The notes: generated from the letters alone by a model not told the origin. DNA of 36,654 nt from Deltaproteobacteria bacterium (GCA_021793275.1 JAJYTC010000026.1:1-36654), one strand, 5' to 3'. Positions 8,413 through 17,636 are shown, numbered from the stretch's first letter. Numbers and translations: made by a program.

Positions 8413-9123
8413 TCAAGGGATCGATCGATGCAAGGATCGGTCTGCGCAGCCCCTCGATCTTTTACCCCTTCCGGCCCGCTGCCTTGAGTTCGGATTCGTC
8501 TTCGACGGAGTGAACCGTTTTACCTCGCCCGGAAAGTCCGGTGGTGGGCACAATCCCCACCGTGCCCACGCTGTCCACTCCCCGAACCGGTTACCAGCCT
8601 CCTCGTCGATCACTCCGCCCCGGTATTCAGGGTAAGCGCCGGATTTAACGTAACGATGAAAAGTTGAATACGGCCAGTCAAGGGCCCTGCCGACATACCC
8701 ATGCTTTACCGGATTGTAATGAATGTAGTCAATATATGCTCTGTATTCTTCGTCATTGCGAATCTGATGTTCCCAGAATCGTCTCTGCCAGACAGTAGAC
8801 TCTCTATGCTTGAGTTTTGAGTCATTCATCTATCCCTCGACATGGACCAGCCCTCTTGTCGGCTTGGGAAAGCCGGACTTAATCAAGTTCCAGCGCAAAG
8901 AGAAGTCCGAGACACGCCAGGGCAAAGTCCATACAATATGAATACGTTCGGGCAGCAGAACCCATGCATCGACAGAAAAGGGACGCTGCTGTCGAACGAT
9001 GTCGATAGCTTCCCGCAGCGCCCGCCTGCTCCTTGGGCGATCAATGAAGGGCCTTCGCCGGTAGGTGATCACCGTGAAGAAATACGTTCCTCCGGACGCC
9101 GAAGCACGGCGGTAATTCGCCAT
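8413..9123 (-). pseudogene. REP-associated tyrosine transposase (RAYT, Y1/IS200-like), nonsense-interrupted
   Basis: One reading frame encodes a RAYT-family protein: MANYRRASASGGTYFFTV at the N-terminus, AWVLLPERIHIVWTLP in the middle, then WQRRFWEHQIRNDEEYRAYIDYIHYNPVKHG, the tyrosine-helix region. An in-frame TAG at 8830-8832 (codon 98) breaks the frame just before the WQRRFWEH motif, immediately followed by an ATG. The HUH metal motif, normally His-x-His, reads Arg60-Ile-His62 (codon CGT where CAT is expected). Both lesions argue that this copy is inactive. The start is ATG at 9123 with GGAGG six bases upstream. RAYTs are domesticated single-strand DNA transposases linked to REP hairpins; such hairpins occur within and beside this gene. 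Confidence 0.85.
8544..8569. repeat. REP-like hairpin inside the 3' part of the RAYT pseudogene
   Basis: Arms gtgggcac (8544-8551) and gtgcccac (8562-8569) are perfect reverse complements with a 10-base loop. RAYT genes are typically flanked by or end in short GTGGGCAC-type palindromes that the transposase recognises. Confidence 0.5.
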
Positions 9124-9197
9124 CCCCCACCCTCCTACCACATGTCATTAAATTCCAGTGCTCATTTGCTATCTCAAAAGCAGGCGTAGTGAATACG

Positions 9198-9218
9198 GTA
9201 GGGCTGTGCTTACCCTAC
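9198..9218. repeat. REP-like palindrome upstream of the RAYT pseudogene
   Basis: Arms gtaggg (9198-9203) and ccctac (9213-9218) flank a 9-base loop about 75 bases upstream of the transposase start. GTAGGG...CCCTAC palindromes are a common form of RAYT-linked repeat. Together with 8544-8569 it could bound the original element, although the two hairpins differ in sequence. Confidence 0.4.
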
Positions 9219-9750
9219 ATCAATCTCCACCTTCTTCGTATGGCCGATACTCTTGGAACGGGCAGGTTCCAATCTTAAGAAAGACAGCTAACGAGCTTGT
9301 GGGTATAGATAGATCTTGCTACTATTTCGACCCGTCGACTCATCAACATGCCGGCACCGTGTTTGGCAGAACATCGAGAACAGATGATTCTGCTGCAGAA
9401 CACCTCAGAGGGGCGCCGGTTGGATGAATGTACAGATTGCCCCGGAAAGAGCTGACTTCCTTGAGCCCGACTTCCAGATCTTTCGGCCAACGATCAGACG
9501 CTCAATTTCACCTTGAGTCTCTGCGCCGGGAGCGCGTACCTCGCCGCCCCGGGACGAATTCTCGGACAACGCAGCGCTTAGGCTGCCACAACCTCTCGCC
9601 GGCCGAAGAAAAGATTTTCCTGGCGACCGAAGAACCCCTCCTCGCTCCGATCGATGGAGGAACGGCACCCGGATTTTCCGCATGCAAAAGCCGGCGAAAC
9701 GATTTATATCGCTAAGATTACAGCCCCGGAATGAAAAAAAACTTGACTAA

Positions 9751-9761
9751 ATGGTTAAGTA
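9751..9761 (+). promoter_or_regulatory. Candidate MarR operator half (left copy)
   Basis: ATGGTTAAGTA at 9751-9761 sits just after a -35-like TTGACT. A near-identical copy (ATGGTTAGGTA, 10 of 11 bases) occurs in inverse orientation at 10425-10435, just after the MarR gene and before metK. The paired placement around a MarR gene suggests a binding motif; this is inference. Confidence 0.35.
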
Positions 9762-9925
9762 GCTGTACCAAAAAGCCTCCCTGATGTTTCATTCCGTTCG
9801 GTGAAAAGGGCACTTGCTCAGGATCCGCACGATCTTGTGTGGACTGAGTTTTGCCTTTTGCCAGATACAGGTGAGGGGCATGGAATGTCGGGCGGTTTTT
9901 ATTGGCAAGCGTTGGATTCGAGGGT

Positions 9926-10402
9926 ATGGGAAATAAGGAAGAAATTATCAAGGATACAATACGCGATGTTTTGCGTATTGCCGGGAAGTACTCCCGTATC
10001 GAGCGATTGCCGATCTCAGTCGATAAGAGCCTGGTGGTCTCAACTGCGGAGATCCACACGCTTCAGGCCATTGCTGAAAGCGAGCGGATGCGGGTCATTG
10101 ACGTTGCCGCCTGCTTCGGCATCAGCAAGAGCGCGGCTTGCCAGATGGTGGCCAAATTGATCGGAAAGGGCTTGCTGGACAAGAAGCGGTCTCCATACAA
10201 CAACAAGGAGTTTCAATTATCGCTGACCGAGTTGGGATGGCGGGCATTTGAGGCTCACGAGCGGCTTCACGGCAAAAATCTGACCGATCTTGTCAATCGC
10301 TTGAGCGCATTTTCTTCTTCACAGATCGCCACTATATCATTCTTCCTGGAAGCTATCGGAAGCGCTATGGACGAAAGACTGTCGGGGCAGGGCGAAAAAT
10401 AA
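9926..10402 (+). CDS. MarR-family winged-helix transcriptional regulator
   Basis: A 158-residue MarR-type protein: an N-terminal dimerisation helix, then STAEIHTLQAIAESE, a recognition helix region (VIDVAACFGISKSAACQMVAKLIGKGLLDKKRS), a wing, the LTELGWRAFEAHERLH segment typical of the family, and a C-terminal helix. MarR dimers usually repress neighbouring genes until a small ligand binds. The ATG at 9926 is my preferred start; a GAGGG run lies unusually close, so a start at the TTG at 9902 is possible. It precedes metK-ahcY by about 210 bases on the same strand, so control of the SAM-cycle genes is plausible but unproven. Confidence 0.8.
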   Translation: MGNKEEIIKDTIRDVLRIAGKYSRIERLPISVDKSLVVSTAEIHTLQAIAESERMRVIDVAACFGISKSAACQMVAKLIGKGLLDKKRSPYNNKEFQLSLTELGWRAFEAHERLHGKNLTDLVNRLSAFSSSQIATISFFLEAIGSAMDERLSGQGEK

Positions 10403-10424
10403 TTTTTCCCCTCGTTAAGCTGAT

Positions 10425-10435
10425 TACCTAACCAT
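10425..10435 (-). promoter_or_regulatory. Candidate MarR operator half (right copy, inverted)
   Basis: Read on the minus strand, this is ATGGTTAGGTA, matching 10 of 11 bases of the copy at 9751-9761. It lies 22 bases after the MarR stop and about 175 bases before metK, so it could serve metK control. Confidence 0.35.
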
Positions 10436-10447
10436 CTGAAGATGTTA

Positions 10448-10585
10448 ATGTCGAAACCAAAGAACGAGATCATCGAATATGGGCGCAAATCGGCGATGTC
10501 CCACCTCGGCCGCGTTTTGGCACGGGAGACTGGAACGGCGGCGGAATGCGTCCATGATCATTGGATCTTATCTGCAACTTATTGA
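10448..10585 (+). CDS. Possible 45-residue leader ORF upstream of metK
   Basis: An ATG-initiated frame of 45 codons fills most of the MarR-metK gap and ends 26 bases before metK. It contains no homology signal that I recognise. Composition is protein-like, but the ribosome site is weak (gaag before the ATG). It could be a leader peptide, a gene remnant or chance. Confidence 0.2.
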   Translation: MSKPKNEIIEYGRKSAMSHLGRVLARETGTAAECVHDHWILSATY

Positions 10586-10611
10586 AAACCAAACGCTAAG
10601 GGGCTGTGAGA

Positions 10612-11811
10612 ATGAGTAAAATCTATGCAGATCACGTGTTTACTTCGGAATCGGTAAGCAGCGGTCATCCGGATAAAATTTGCGACCAGATTTCCGATGC
10701 CGTTCTGGATGCATGCCTTGCCGTCGATCCAGCGAGCCGGGTGGCTTGTGAAACCATGGCCGGCTACAACCTGGTCGTCAATGTTGGGGAAATCACGTGC
10801 AGCGGATGGAACACCATTGACACGGAAGCCATCGCGCGTTCGGTGATCCGCGAAATAGGCTACAACAAGCCGGAGCTAAAATTCTGGCACGAGTCTTTCG
10901 AGTATGTAAGCCGCCTGCATGGTCAGTCACCGGATATCAGTCAAGGGGTGACTGCCGGCGAGGGGTTATACCAGGAACAAGGCGCGGGAGATCAGGGGAT
11001 GATGTTCGGTTATGCTACAAATGAAACTTCCGAATGTATGCCCGCGCCCGTGGCGTTCAGTCACCGCCTTCTTCGTGAATTGGAACGGCGCCGGAAAACC
11101 GGTGCGATACCCTACCTCCGACCCGACTCCAAATCTCAGGTTTCCGTTCGCTATGTGAAGGGAAAGCCGAAACGCATCACAAGCGTGGTCATCAGCCATC
11201 AGACTGATGAGGTTTCTCTGGAACAAATCCGCAGGGACCTGATCCACGCGGCCCGGGAGGTTCTCGACCCCACAGGGATGCTCGACAGCGATACGGAATT
11301 TTTTATCAATCCAACCGGTTCTTTTGTGCTTGGAGGGCCTTATGCCGACTCCGGCCTCACAGGACGCAAAATCATAGTAGACACTTACGGGGGCGTGGGC
11401 AGTCACGGAGGAGGGGCCTTCTCCGGTAAGGATCCTTCTAAAGTGGATCGCAGCGCCGCCTATTATGCCCGTTATGCGGCCAAGAATATAGTCGCAGCCG
11501 GCCTCGCCGGAAAATGTGAAATTCAGGTTGCCTACGCAATCGGGGTTGCCCGGCCGGTGAGCATCAATGTCGATACATATGGGACCGGAATTATCGGTGA
11601 ATTGGAATTGCAGGAGATCCTGGAAAAAAGCGGCATCTTCGATTTTCGTCCTGCTGCCGTAATCGATGCTTTGAAGCTTCTCAAGCCATCCGGCTGGTCT
11701 TACCGGCAAAGCGCTGCCTACGGCCACTTCGGCCGCGACGGGTTTCCCTGGGAAAAAACGGACAAGGTCGTGGAGTTGCAGAAGATTGCCGGAATCAGGG
11801 CAGTAGCGTAA
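10612..11811 (+). CDS. metK: S-adenosylmethionine synthetase
   Basis: Makes S-adenosylmethionine from methionine and ATP, releasing phosphate and pyrophosphate, in the cytoplasm. The 399-residue product has the full bacterial MetK layout: [18 protein letters not shown] at residues 15-32 (ATP-site His and metal Asp), [16 protein letters not shown], and the P-loop-like [25 protein letters not shown]. The ATG at 10612 has aagggg eight bases upstream; a GTG at 10606 is the only close alternative. It is followed 20 bases later by ahcY, forming a SAM synthesis-and-recycling pair. Confidence 0.97.
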   Translation: MSKIYADHVFTSESVSSGHPDKICDQISDAVLDACLAVDPASRVACETMAGYNLVVNVGEITCSGWNTIDTEAIARSVIREIGYNKPELKFWHESFEYVSRLHGQSPDISQGVTAGEGLYQEQGAGDQGMMFGYATNETSECMPAPVAFSHRLLRELERRRKTGAIPYLRPDSKSQVSVRYVKGKPKRITSVVISHQTDEVSLEQIRRDLIHAAREVLDPTGMLDSDTEFFINPTGSFVLGGPYADSGLTGRKIIVDTYGGVGSHGGGAFSGKDPSKVDRSAAYYARYAAKNIVAAGLAGKCEIQVAYAIGVARPVSINVDTYGTGIIGELELQEILEKSGIFDFRPAAVIDALKLLKPSGWSYRQSAAYGHFGRDGFPWEKTDKVVELQKIAGIRAVA

Positions 11812-11831
11812 ACGATGTTCAGGAGAAGAAG

Positions 11832-13274
11832 ATGAAAGCAGTTGCAGCGGAAAAACTCGATAACAATATGCCTGATACCTGTGATTTCAAGGTCAAGGAC
11901 CCGGCCCTGGCCGGCTTCGGGCGTCGGGAAATAGAGATTGCCGAATATGAGATGCCCGGACTCATGGCTACCCGCGAAAAATATGGTCCGAAACGCCCCC
12001 TTGCAGGCGCCCGGATTGCCGGAAGCCTCCACATGACGATCCAGACCGCCGTTCTCATAGAGACCCTCAAAACACTCGGGGCTGATGTCAGGTGGGCGTC
12101 GTGCAACATCTTTTCCACCCAGGACCATGCAGCCGCGGCCATCGCCCAAACCGGCACGCCCGTTTTCGCCTGGAAGGGCGAAACCCTCGAAGAATACTGG
12201 TGGTGCACGAAGATGGCCCTGACCTGGCCCGACGGGCGCGGTCCCAATCTGGTCGTAGACGATGGCGGCGACGCAACCTTGCTCATCCACAAGGGATATG
12301 AGGCGGAAGAAAATCCGGCCCTGCTCGATGAACCCACCGATAACAAGGAACTTCGGATTGTAAACGATTTATTGAAGAAGACCTTGAAGGAAGACCCGCA
12401 ATTCTGGCATCGTGTGGTGCGCGAATGGCGGGGTGTTTCCGAAGAAACCACCACGGGTGTTCATCGCCTCTACCAGATGGCCGAAGAAGGCAAGCTGCTC
12501 GTCCCGGCCATAAACGTCAACGACTCGGTGACCAAAAGCAAATTCGACAACATCTACGGCTGCCGGGAGTCTCTGGTGGACGGCATAAAGCGGGCCACCG
12601 ACGTCATGATCGCAGGAAAAACCGCAGTCGTGTGCGGCTTCGGGGACGTGGGCAAGGGCTCCTCTCAGGCTCTCGCCGCCCATAAGGCCCAGGTTATCGT
12701 TACCGAAATAGATCCTATCTGCGCCCTGCAGGCCCTCATGGCCGGCTACAAAGTTATGACCGTGGAAGACGCCCTCCCGCTGGGAGATATCTTCGTCACC
12801 GCTACGGGAAACCGGGACATCATTACCGCCGAGCACATGAGCAAAATGAAGGACCAGGCGATTGTGTGCAACATCGGTCACTTCGATAATGAAATACAGG
12901 TCGACAAACTGAACGCAATCCCGGGGGTAAAGAAAATCAATATTAAGCCCCAATTGGACAAATATCTTTTTCCCGATGGGCACGCAGTTTATATCCTGGC
13001 GGAGGGACGCCTTGTTAACCTTGGCTGCGCCACCGGACATCCAAGCTTTGTCATGTCCAACTCTTTTACGAATCAGACCTTGGCCCAGATCGACCTTTGG
13101 ACCAACAAACGAGAAGTCGGGGTCTACCTCCTGCCAAAAGAACTCGACGAAGAAGTGGCCAGGCTTCACCTCGAAAAGCTTGGCGCGAAGCTCACAATAC
13201 TCACCCCCGAACAGGCCGCCTATATCGGGGTCCCGGCCAATGGCCCTTTTAAAAAGGAGCACTACCGATACTGA
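11832..13274 (+). CDS. ahcY: Adenosylhomocysteinase (SAH hydrolase)
   Basis: Reversibly splits S-adenosylhomocysteine, the product of methyltransferases, into adenosine and homocysteine, using tightly bound NAD. The 480-residue length matches long bacterial AhcY. Visible motifs are [16 protein letters not shown] (residues 64-79), [11 protein letters not shown], the NAD-binding GFGDVGKGS (269-277), [21 protein letters not shown] and the C-terminal KKEHYRY. A GGAG site precedes the ATG. It sits between metK and a SAM methyltransferase gene. The same window also encodes a double MTA/SAH deaminase, an alternative route for SAH removal. Confidence 0.97.
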   Translation: MKAVAAEKLDNNMPDTCDFKVKDPALAGFGRREIEIAEYEMPGLMATREKYGPKRPLAGARIAGSLHMTIQTAVLIETLKTLGADVRWASCNIFSTQDHAAAAIAQTGTPVFAWKGETLEEYWWCTKMALTWPDGRGPNLVVDDGGDATLLIHKGYEAEENPALLDEPTDNKELRIVNDLLKKTLKEDPQFWHRVVREWRGVSEETTTGVHRLYQMAEEGKLLVPAINVNDSVTKSKFDNIYGCRESLVDGIKRATDVMIAGKTAVVCGFGDVGKGSSQALAAHKAQVIVTEIDPICALQALMAGYKVMTVEDALPLGDIFVTATGNRDIITAEHMSKMKDQAIVCNIGHFDNEIQVDKLNAIPGVKKINIKPQLDKYLFPDGHAVYILAEGRLVNLGCATGHPSFVMSNSFTNQTLAQIDLWTNKREVGVYLLPKELDEEVARLHLEKLGAKLTILTPEQAAYIGVPANGPFKKEHYRY

Positions 13275-13319
13275 TTTGCTAACGTAAGCGATTGCCGGTG
13301 AGGTTGCGAGGACCATAAA

Positions 13320-13895
13320 ATGGACGTAAAGAAAATCAGCGAAATCATGGGCCCGTTTTTCGAAACATTGGCCCGCGACGTTGCCGCGGTTATTCAAAAG
13401 CTTGGGCTACCCCCTGCCGCCGATATTCTCGATGTCGGAACGGGGGATGGATATTCTGCAATTATTCTGGCCGCGAGCGGCTATAGGGTCCTGACCGGCG
13501 AACCGGCAACAGACGATTCGCGCTATGCCGGCAAGAATTGGCAGGAGCGGGCTGAAAAAGTTGGCGTGCTGGATAGAATCCGGTCTATGCCCTTTGTCGC
13601 CGAAGACATGCCGTTCCCCGACGGCTCCTTTGACGCCGTTTTTTTCTTCGGGGTGCTGCACCATATCGAGGAGTCTCTAAGAAGGGAGACTTTTCGCGAA
13701 GCAATGCGTGTAACCAAAGATAAGGGGACAGTGGTTTTTTTTGAACCGACTAAGGAAATGCTTCCCAAAATCCTGCTCAAAGACCCTGAGCACCCTGCTG
13801 CAGCCTGTCCTGCAGACTATGCATCGGAGTTCAAAAAATGTGAGGCGAGACTGCCGGGAACGTTTATGGACGCCTTTATCTTTACCAAAAGCTGA
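13320..13895 (+). CDS. Class I SAM-dependent methyltransferase
   Basis: A 191-residue Rossmann-fold methyltransferase. Motif I is ILDVGTGDGYSAI (residues 36-48), followed by an acidic residue after the second strand, DMPFPDGSFDAVFFFGVLHHIEE (motifs II/III, about 97-119), and VFFEPTKE. The arrangement is that of ubiquinone/menaquinone-type or small-molecule methyltransferases; the substrate is unknown. It starts 45 bases after ahcY, with gagg eight bases before the ATG. The gene is probably part of the metK-ahcY transcription unit, where AhcY would clear its SAH product. Confidence 0.8.
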   Translation: MDVKKISEIMGPFFETLARDVAAVIQKLGLPPAADILDVGTGDGYSAIILAASGYRVLTGEPATDDSRYAGKNWQERAEKVGVLDRIRSMPFVAEDMPFPDGSFDAVFFFGVLHHIEESLRRETFREAMRVTKDKGTVVFFEPTKEMLPKILLKDPEHPAAACPADYASEFKKCEARLPGTFMDAFIFTKS

Positions 13896-13922
13896 GCCGG
13901 AAAGCATCGGGAGGGACGCCGG

Positions 13923-15623
13923 TTAACGTTTACCGGACGCCCCTTTGCCCGAGTCGGCCTCAGTGGCGTACAACCGCAGCAGCATATGTCTGCCCTTCGA
14001 ATAATTGATGCCCGAAAATGCGTCCACCTGCTGCAGGTGCAAGCCCAGATTATCGGCCAGCCTTAGGAAGCTGCCATCCTGCCTGCGGTCCACCAGGGCG
14101 AGTCCGCCGGGGTTTTTGCGCAGAAAACGGGCGGCGCCCTCCGCAGAAGTGAGAAGGGTCTTCGTGCCGGCCAGAAAAATCAGGCTGGGTTCGTAGTAGC
14201 CTACCGAACAGAGCTTGACGTTTTTACCGCCGATTTTTATGGCTGCCTCGCTCACGCTTCTGCTAAGCCAGATGGGGGTGAGCCCCGGCATTATCCACTG
14301 CAGGGCCGGCCCCAAGGTTAGAACGGTCGCCGTGATCGCTATCGCGGTGGCGCGCAGGTAGCGGCGCCTGAAATAGTAACGGGTGGAAAAGAACGCGCCC
14401 CCTGCGGCGGCGGCTGCGGGCGCCAGGGCGAGGGGGACGAATCTGTGCTCCAAAAACCATGGCAGGACAAGACACACGGAACCAAGCAGCAGAATCACGA
14501 GCTGGCATGCAACATACCCGGTTCGAACGAGCTTCGAGTCAAGCTCGGGGGCCTTGCCCTCTTCGCCGGAAATTATGATGTGGGCGATCAAAAAACACAG
14601 TGCCGGATAGAGCGGTAAGACATATTCGGGGAGCTTGGTTGGAACCAGTTCGAAAACGACCCATGCAGGCAAAATCCAGGCGAGGCAAAATCTTAATGCG
14701 GCAGCGGATCGCGACTTCCATGCCCGATAAACGGCCGCCCCCGCAAGTGAGGATGCGGGCCAGAGAGTGAGGGGCAAAATGGCCAGGTAGAAGCCTGGTG
14801 GAAAGCCGTGGGATTCCTGTCCCGAAACGACCTTGGAAAGAAAATCCCCCAGCAGCGATCGGCGGAAGAAAGCGCCCTTGGTGTCGATGCCTATGGCGAT
14901 CATCCACGGGCTTACAAGAATAGCCAAAAGCGCCAGGCCGTAAAGCGGTCTGAGGCCTTTAAGCCATTGTGTATCCCTGTCAACCGCGGTAAGACAGACG
15001 ATTGTGAGCAGGCCGATCGCCGGAGTGACCGGTCCTTTGACAAGAATCCCGGCTGCCTGTGCCAGCCAGAAGGCTAGAAAAGGGCCGATCCCTGCAGGTT
15101 TGCTTTTGTCCTCCCGGAGATAAAACCTGCTCAGGGCGAACTGGGAGGTCATGATAGTGACAAGCAGCACGGCGTCGGTTGTCGCAATGTGCGCCTCGAC
15201 CACCAGCAGGAACGAGCTTGATAAAAGAATAGCCGCGAGAAAACCGGTCCTTTCTCCAAACAGCCGCTTGCCCATCGCAAAGGTGAGAAGAACGGCAAAA
15301 AGCGCGCCCAGAAGCGAGGGAATCCGGTAGGGCCAGATTTTTCGAGTCCCTGCGGTGCCCGAAAGCTCAACGCTCGCCGTCTGCAGCCAGTAGATGCCGA
15401 TCGGTTTCTTGTCGCGGGGCTTTTTCTGGAAACTGATCCGGACGTAGTCGTGACTTTGGACCATTTGTTTGGACGCCTGGGCAAACCGGGCTTCGTCGCG
15501 ATCCATGGGCGGAATGGTGAAAAGCCCGGGGATATAGAAAAGGAGGCAAATCAGGATAAGAAAGAAATACTTCGGGAGCGAAGAGCCTGAAGCGGAAGCA
15601 TGAGGCGGTTCGTTTTGTAGCAT
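13923..15623 (-). CDS. GT39/ArnT-like membrane glycosyltransferase
   Basis: A 566-residue polytopic protein of the PMT_2/ArnT superfamily. After the first helix comes the signature loop PPMDRDEARFAQASKQM (an Asp-Glu pair near residue 41), followed by KKPRDKKPIGIYWLQ, about eleven further helices and a small C-terminal soluble domain. Family members use polyprenyl-phosphate sugars to modify lipid A or other envelope glycans; L-aminoarabinose transfer is known for ArnT itself but cannot be assumed here. The start is 4 bases downstream of the aminotransferase stop, at the end of the argC-truA-aminotransferase run, so it is probably co-transcribed with these. Confidence 0.85.
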   Translation of the reverse strand: MLQNEPPHASASGSSLPKYFFLILICLLFYIPGLFTIPPMDRDEARFAQASKQMVQSHDYVRISFQKKPRDKKPIGIYWLQTASVELSGTAGTRKIWPYRIPSLLGALFAVLLTFAMGKRLFGERTGFLAAILLSSSFLLVVEAHIATTDAVLLVTIMTSQFALSRFYLREDKSKPAGIGPFLAFWLAQAAGILVKGPVTPAIGLLTIVCLTAVDRDTQWLKGLRPLYGLALLAILVSPWMIAIGIDTKGAFFRRSLLGDFLSKVVSGQESHGFPPGFYLAILPLTLWPASSLAGAAVYRAWKSRSAAALRFCLAWILPAWVVFELVPTKLPEYVLPLYPALCFLIAHIIISGEEGKAPELDSKLVRTGYVACQLVILLLGSVCLVLPWFLEHRFVPLALAPAAAAAGGAFFSTRYYFRRRYLRATAIAITATVLTLGPALQWIMPGLTPIWLSRSVSEAAIKIGGKNVKLCSVGYYEPSLIFLAGTKTLLTSAEGAARFLRKNPGGLALVDRRQDGSFLRLADNLGLHLQQVDAFSGINYSKGRHMLLRLYATEADSGKGASGKR

Positions 15624-15627
15624 GATC

Positions 15628-16824
15628 TTAGCTCAGTTTTTCCAGTGCCCTTTTTACAGCATCGAACCCCTGCTCGATTTCCTCGTCCGAAAGAGCATAG
15701 GAGAACCGGATGCAGTTGTCCTCGCCGAAGGCTTCTCCGGGAACTACGGCCACGTGGCCCTCCTCCATGAGAAAATCGGCAAGATCGAGAGAGCCGTTTA
15801 TCGTGCGCGCTCCGAATTTTCTCCCGAAATAGGCGCTGAAATTGGGGAAAACGTAAAAAGCCCCATCGGGCGGCGCGCAGGTAACATCGGGCAGGCCGGC
15901 AATGATTTCCATCACCCGAGTGCACCGTACCTCAAATATTTGCGCCATTTCCATGGCCGGCTTCTGGTCGCCGGACAGCGCCTCGACGCTCGCCCACTGC
16001 GAAATGGATGCGGCGTTGCTCGTTACCTGGCTCTGAAAGTCGGTGGCAGCCTTTATGACCGCCGGGTCTCCTATGAGAAACCCGATTCGCCAGCCGGTCA
16101 TGCAATAACTCTTACTGACGCCGTTTATTGTAAAGATGCGATCGCGCAGTCTTTCCTCGACCATGCCGAGGCTGACCCATTTGCGTCCGCCAAAAAGTAT
16201 GCGGTAGTAAATGTCGTCGCTCGCGACCAAAACGTTTTCATGGCGCAAAAGCACCTCGGCGAGGGCCTTGAGTTCAGCGTGCCCGTAGTACTTGCCGGTC
16301 GGATTGGACGGGCTGTTGAGGATCAAAAGCCTCGTCTTCGGCGTGATGGCCTTTTCAAGAGCCTCCGGCCGAAGTATGAAGCCGTCCTTTTCCGAACAGG
16401 GAACCACGACCGGCTTGGCGTTGGCCAGATTGATCATGTCCGGATAACTCACCCAGTAGGGCGAGGGGACAATCACCTCATCTCCGGGGTCGAGCAGGGT
16501 CATGAACAGATTATAGAGGGCGTGTTTGCCGCCGCAGGAAATCAAAACGTTTTCCCGCCCGCAGGGCAGACCATAATCGGCCCTTATCGTGGAGCATACG
16601 GCGTCCTTCAATTCGTTTATTCCGCCTACCGCCGTATAGCGGGTCAGCCCCCTGCTGATGCTTTCCATTCCGGCGTTTCGAATATTTTGAGGAGTATCGA
16701 AATCGGGCTCGCCAACGCCGAAATTGATTATCCTCACACCGTTTCGCTTCAGCTCGTTCGCCTTGGCGTTGATCGCCAGAGTGGCTGAGGGTTTGATCCT
16801 GCCGATCCTTCCAGATAACTTCAT
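15628..16824 (-). CDS. PLP-dependent class I aminotransferase (aspartate aminotransferase type)
   Basis: A 398-residue fold-type I aminotransferase of the AspC-1b/AAT group. Visible are GVGEPDFDTP (residues 36-45), SPSNPTGK (171-178), the D-x-Y cofactor segment ASDDIYYRILF, the Schiff-base lysine Lys238 in NGVSKSYCMTGWRIGF, and the conserved C-terminal IRFSYALS arginine that binds the substrate carboxylate. It most likely exchanges amino groups between aspartate and 2-oxoglutarate, though prephenate and other substrates are known in this group. Its ATG overlaps the truA stop by four bases, indicating translational coupling. Confidence 0.9.
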   Translation of the reverse strand: MKLSGRIGRIKPSATLAINAKANELKRNGVRIINFGVGEPDFDTPQNIRNAGMESISRGLTRYTAVGGINELKDAVCSTIRADYGLPCGRENVLISCGGKHALYNLFMTLLDPGDEVIVPSPYWVSYPDMINLANAKPVVVPCSEKDGFILRPEALEKAITPKTRLLILNSPSNPTGKYYGHAELKALAEVLLRHENVLVASDDIYYRILFGGRKWVSLGMVEERLRDRIFTINGVSKSYCMTGWRIGFLIGDPAVIKAATDFQSQVTSNAASISQWASVEALSGDQKPAMEMAQIFEVRCTRVMEIIAGLPDVTCAPPDGAFYVFPNFSAYFGRKFGARTINGSLDLADFLMEEGHVAVVPGEAFGEDNCIRFSYALSDEEIEQGFDAVKRALEKLS

Positions 16825-17636
16825 TTCGTCCCTCCGGTGGACAGTCGACCGTTTTGCCCGTAATTGACTGAAATCAGATAAAGACCGCGTCCCGGCGCGG
16901 TCATGCCGGCCTGCCTGCGGTCACCGCTTCGGATTATCCGCTCGAAGTCTTCGGTCGTCCTCTTTCCCTTTCCCACCTCAACTATCGTGCCCGTCAGGTT
17001 TCTCACCATGTGCCGCAAAAAGCCGTCCGCCTCGTAAGTGAACTTCAACCTGTCGGGCCTTATTTGTTCGAGTTCCGCCCTGAACATGTTCCGCGAGGTC
17101 GATGAGACCTCGGAACCGGAGGCCATAAAGGCCGAAAAGTCGTTTTGGCCGCAAATCCTTCTCAGGCATTCCTCCATTGGCGCCGGCGCAAGAGTGGTGC
17201 GTACATGCCACGTGTAATTGCGCAAAAGAGCCGAGGCGACGGGGCGGTTCAGTATATGGTACTCGTACACCTTGCTCAGGGCTGAAAAGCGCGCATGAAA
17301 AGAATGATCGGCCTCCTCCGCTTCAAGGACCACTATATCATGCGGAAGAAGGCTGTTCAGTCCTTTAAGGATTTCCTCGGTAGCAAGCTTTGTACGCGCG
17401 CGAAAGTTGACAACCTGCCCTTTTGCATGCACCCCCGCATCGGTTCGTCCCGATGCGTTGATACTGACCCTTTGCCCGAGCATCACTCCAAGCCGCGACT
17501 CGATTACTTCCTGGATGGAAAGCGACCCGGCCTGGCGCTGCCACCCATGGTATCCGCAGCCGTCGTATTCGAGAATGAGCTTAATGTTGCGCTCGACTGG
17601 ACAAACACGGCCGTCGTCTTCTTTCAGGGCTGCCAT
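16821..17636 (-). CDS. truA: tRNA pseudouridine(38-40) synthase
   Basis: Converts uridines 38-40 in the anticodon arm of many tRNAs to pseudouridine. The 271-residue protein carries the catalytic aspartate motif GRTDAGVHAKGQV (Asp66), the N-terminal LEYDGCGYHGWQRQ, the FHARFSALSKVYEYHI segment and the C-terminal FLRHMVRNLTGT region. I place the start at ATG 17636, with agagg four bases before it; this overlaps the argC end by 13 bases. A longer frame beginning at 17675 would add 13 basic residues unlike the family. The stop overlaps the aminotransferase start by four bases. Confidence 0.95.
   Translation of the reverse strand: MAALKEDDGRVCPVERNIKLILEYDGCGYHGWQRQAGSLSIQEVIESRLGVMLGQRVSINASGRTDAGVHAKGQVVNFRARTKLATEEILKGLNSLLPHDIVVLEAEEADHSFHARFSALSKVYEYHILNRPVASALLRNYTWHVRTTLAPAPMEECLRRICGQNDFSAFMASGSEVSSTSRNMFRAELEQIRPDRLKFTYEADGFLRHMVRNLTGTIVEVGKGKRTTEDFERIIRSGDRRQAGMTAPGRGLYLISVNYGQNGRLSTGGTK

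Larger units (their letters stand above)
9142..9925. other. Non-coding stretch between RAYT remnant and MarR gene
   Basis: About 780 bases with short open frames on both strands, all rich in Arg/Ser/Pro and with no motif I recognise. I consider it non-coding or decayed DNA. It contains the REP-like palindrome at 9198-9218 and, near its right end, the MarR-linked motif at 9751-9761. Confidence 0.5.

Noticed and set aside
8830-8832. In-frame TAG in the RAYT gene as possible pyrrolysine codon
   Set aside because: The HUH motif is also damaged (Arg for His) and the site is not a catalytic residue of the family, so simple decay explains it better. No pyrrolysine genes are visible.
9158-9715. Two abutting plus-strand frames separated only by a TGA at 9425-9427, resembling a second TGA-interrupted gene
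   Set aside because: Neither part has a recognisable motif, the composition is Arg/Ser/Pro-rich, and frames of similar quality exist on the other strand. There is no protein evidence for readthrough.
10403-10611. SAM or SAH riboswitch upstream of metK
   Set aside because: I could not find the conserved core elements of the known SAM-I, SAM-II or SAH riboswitches. A covariance-model search would settle it.
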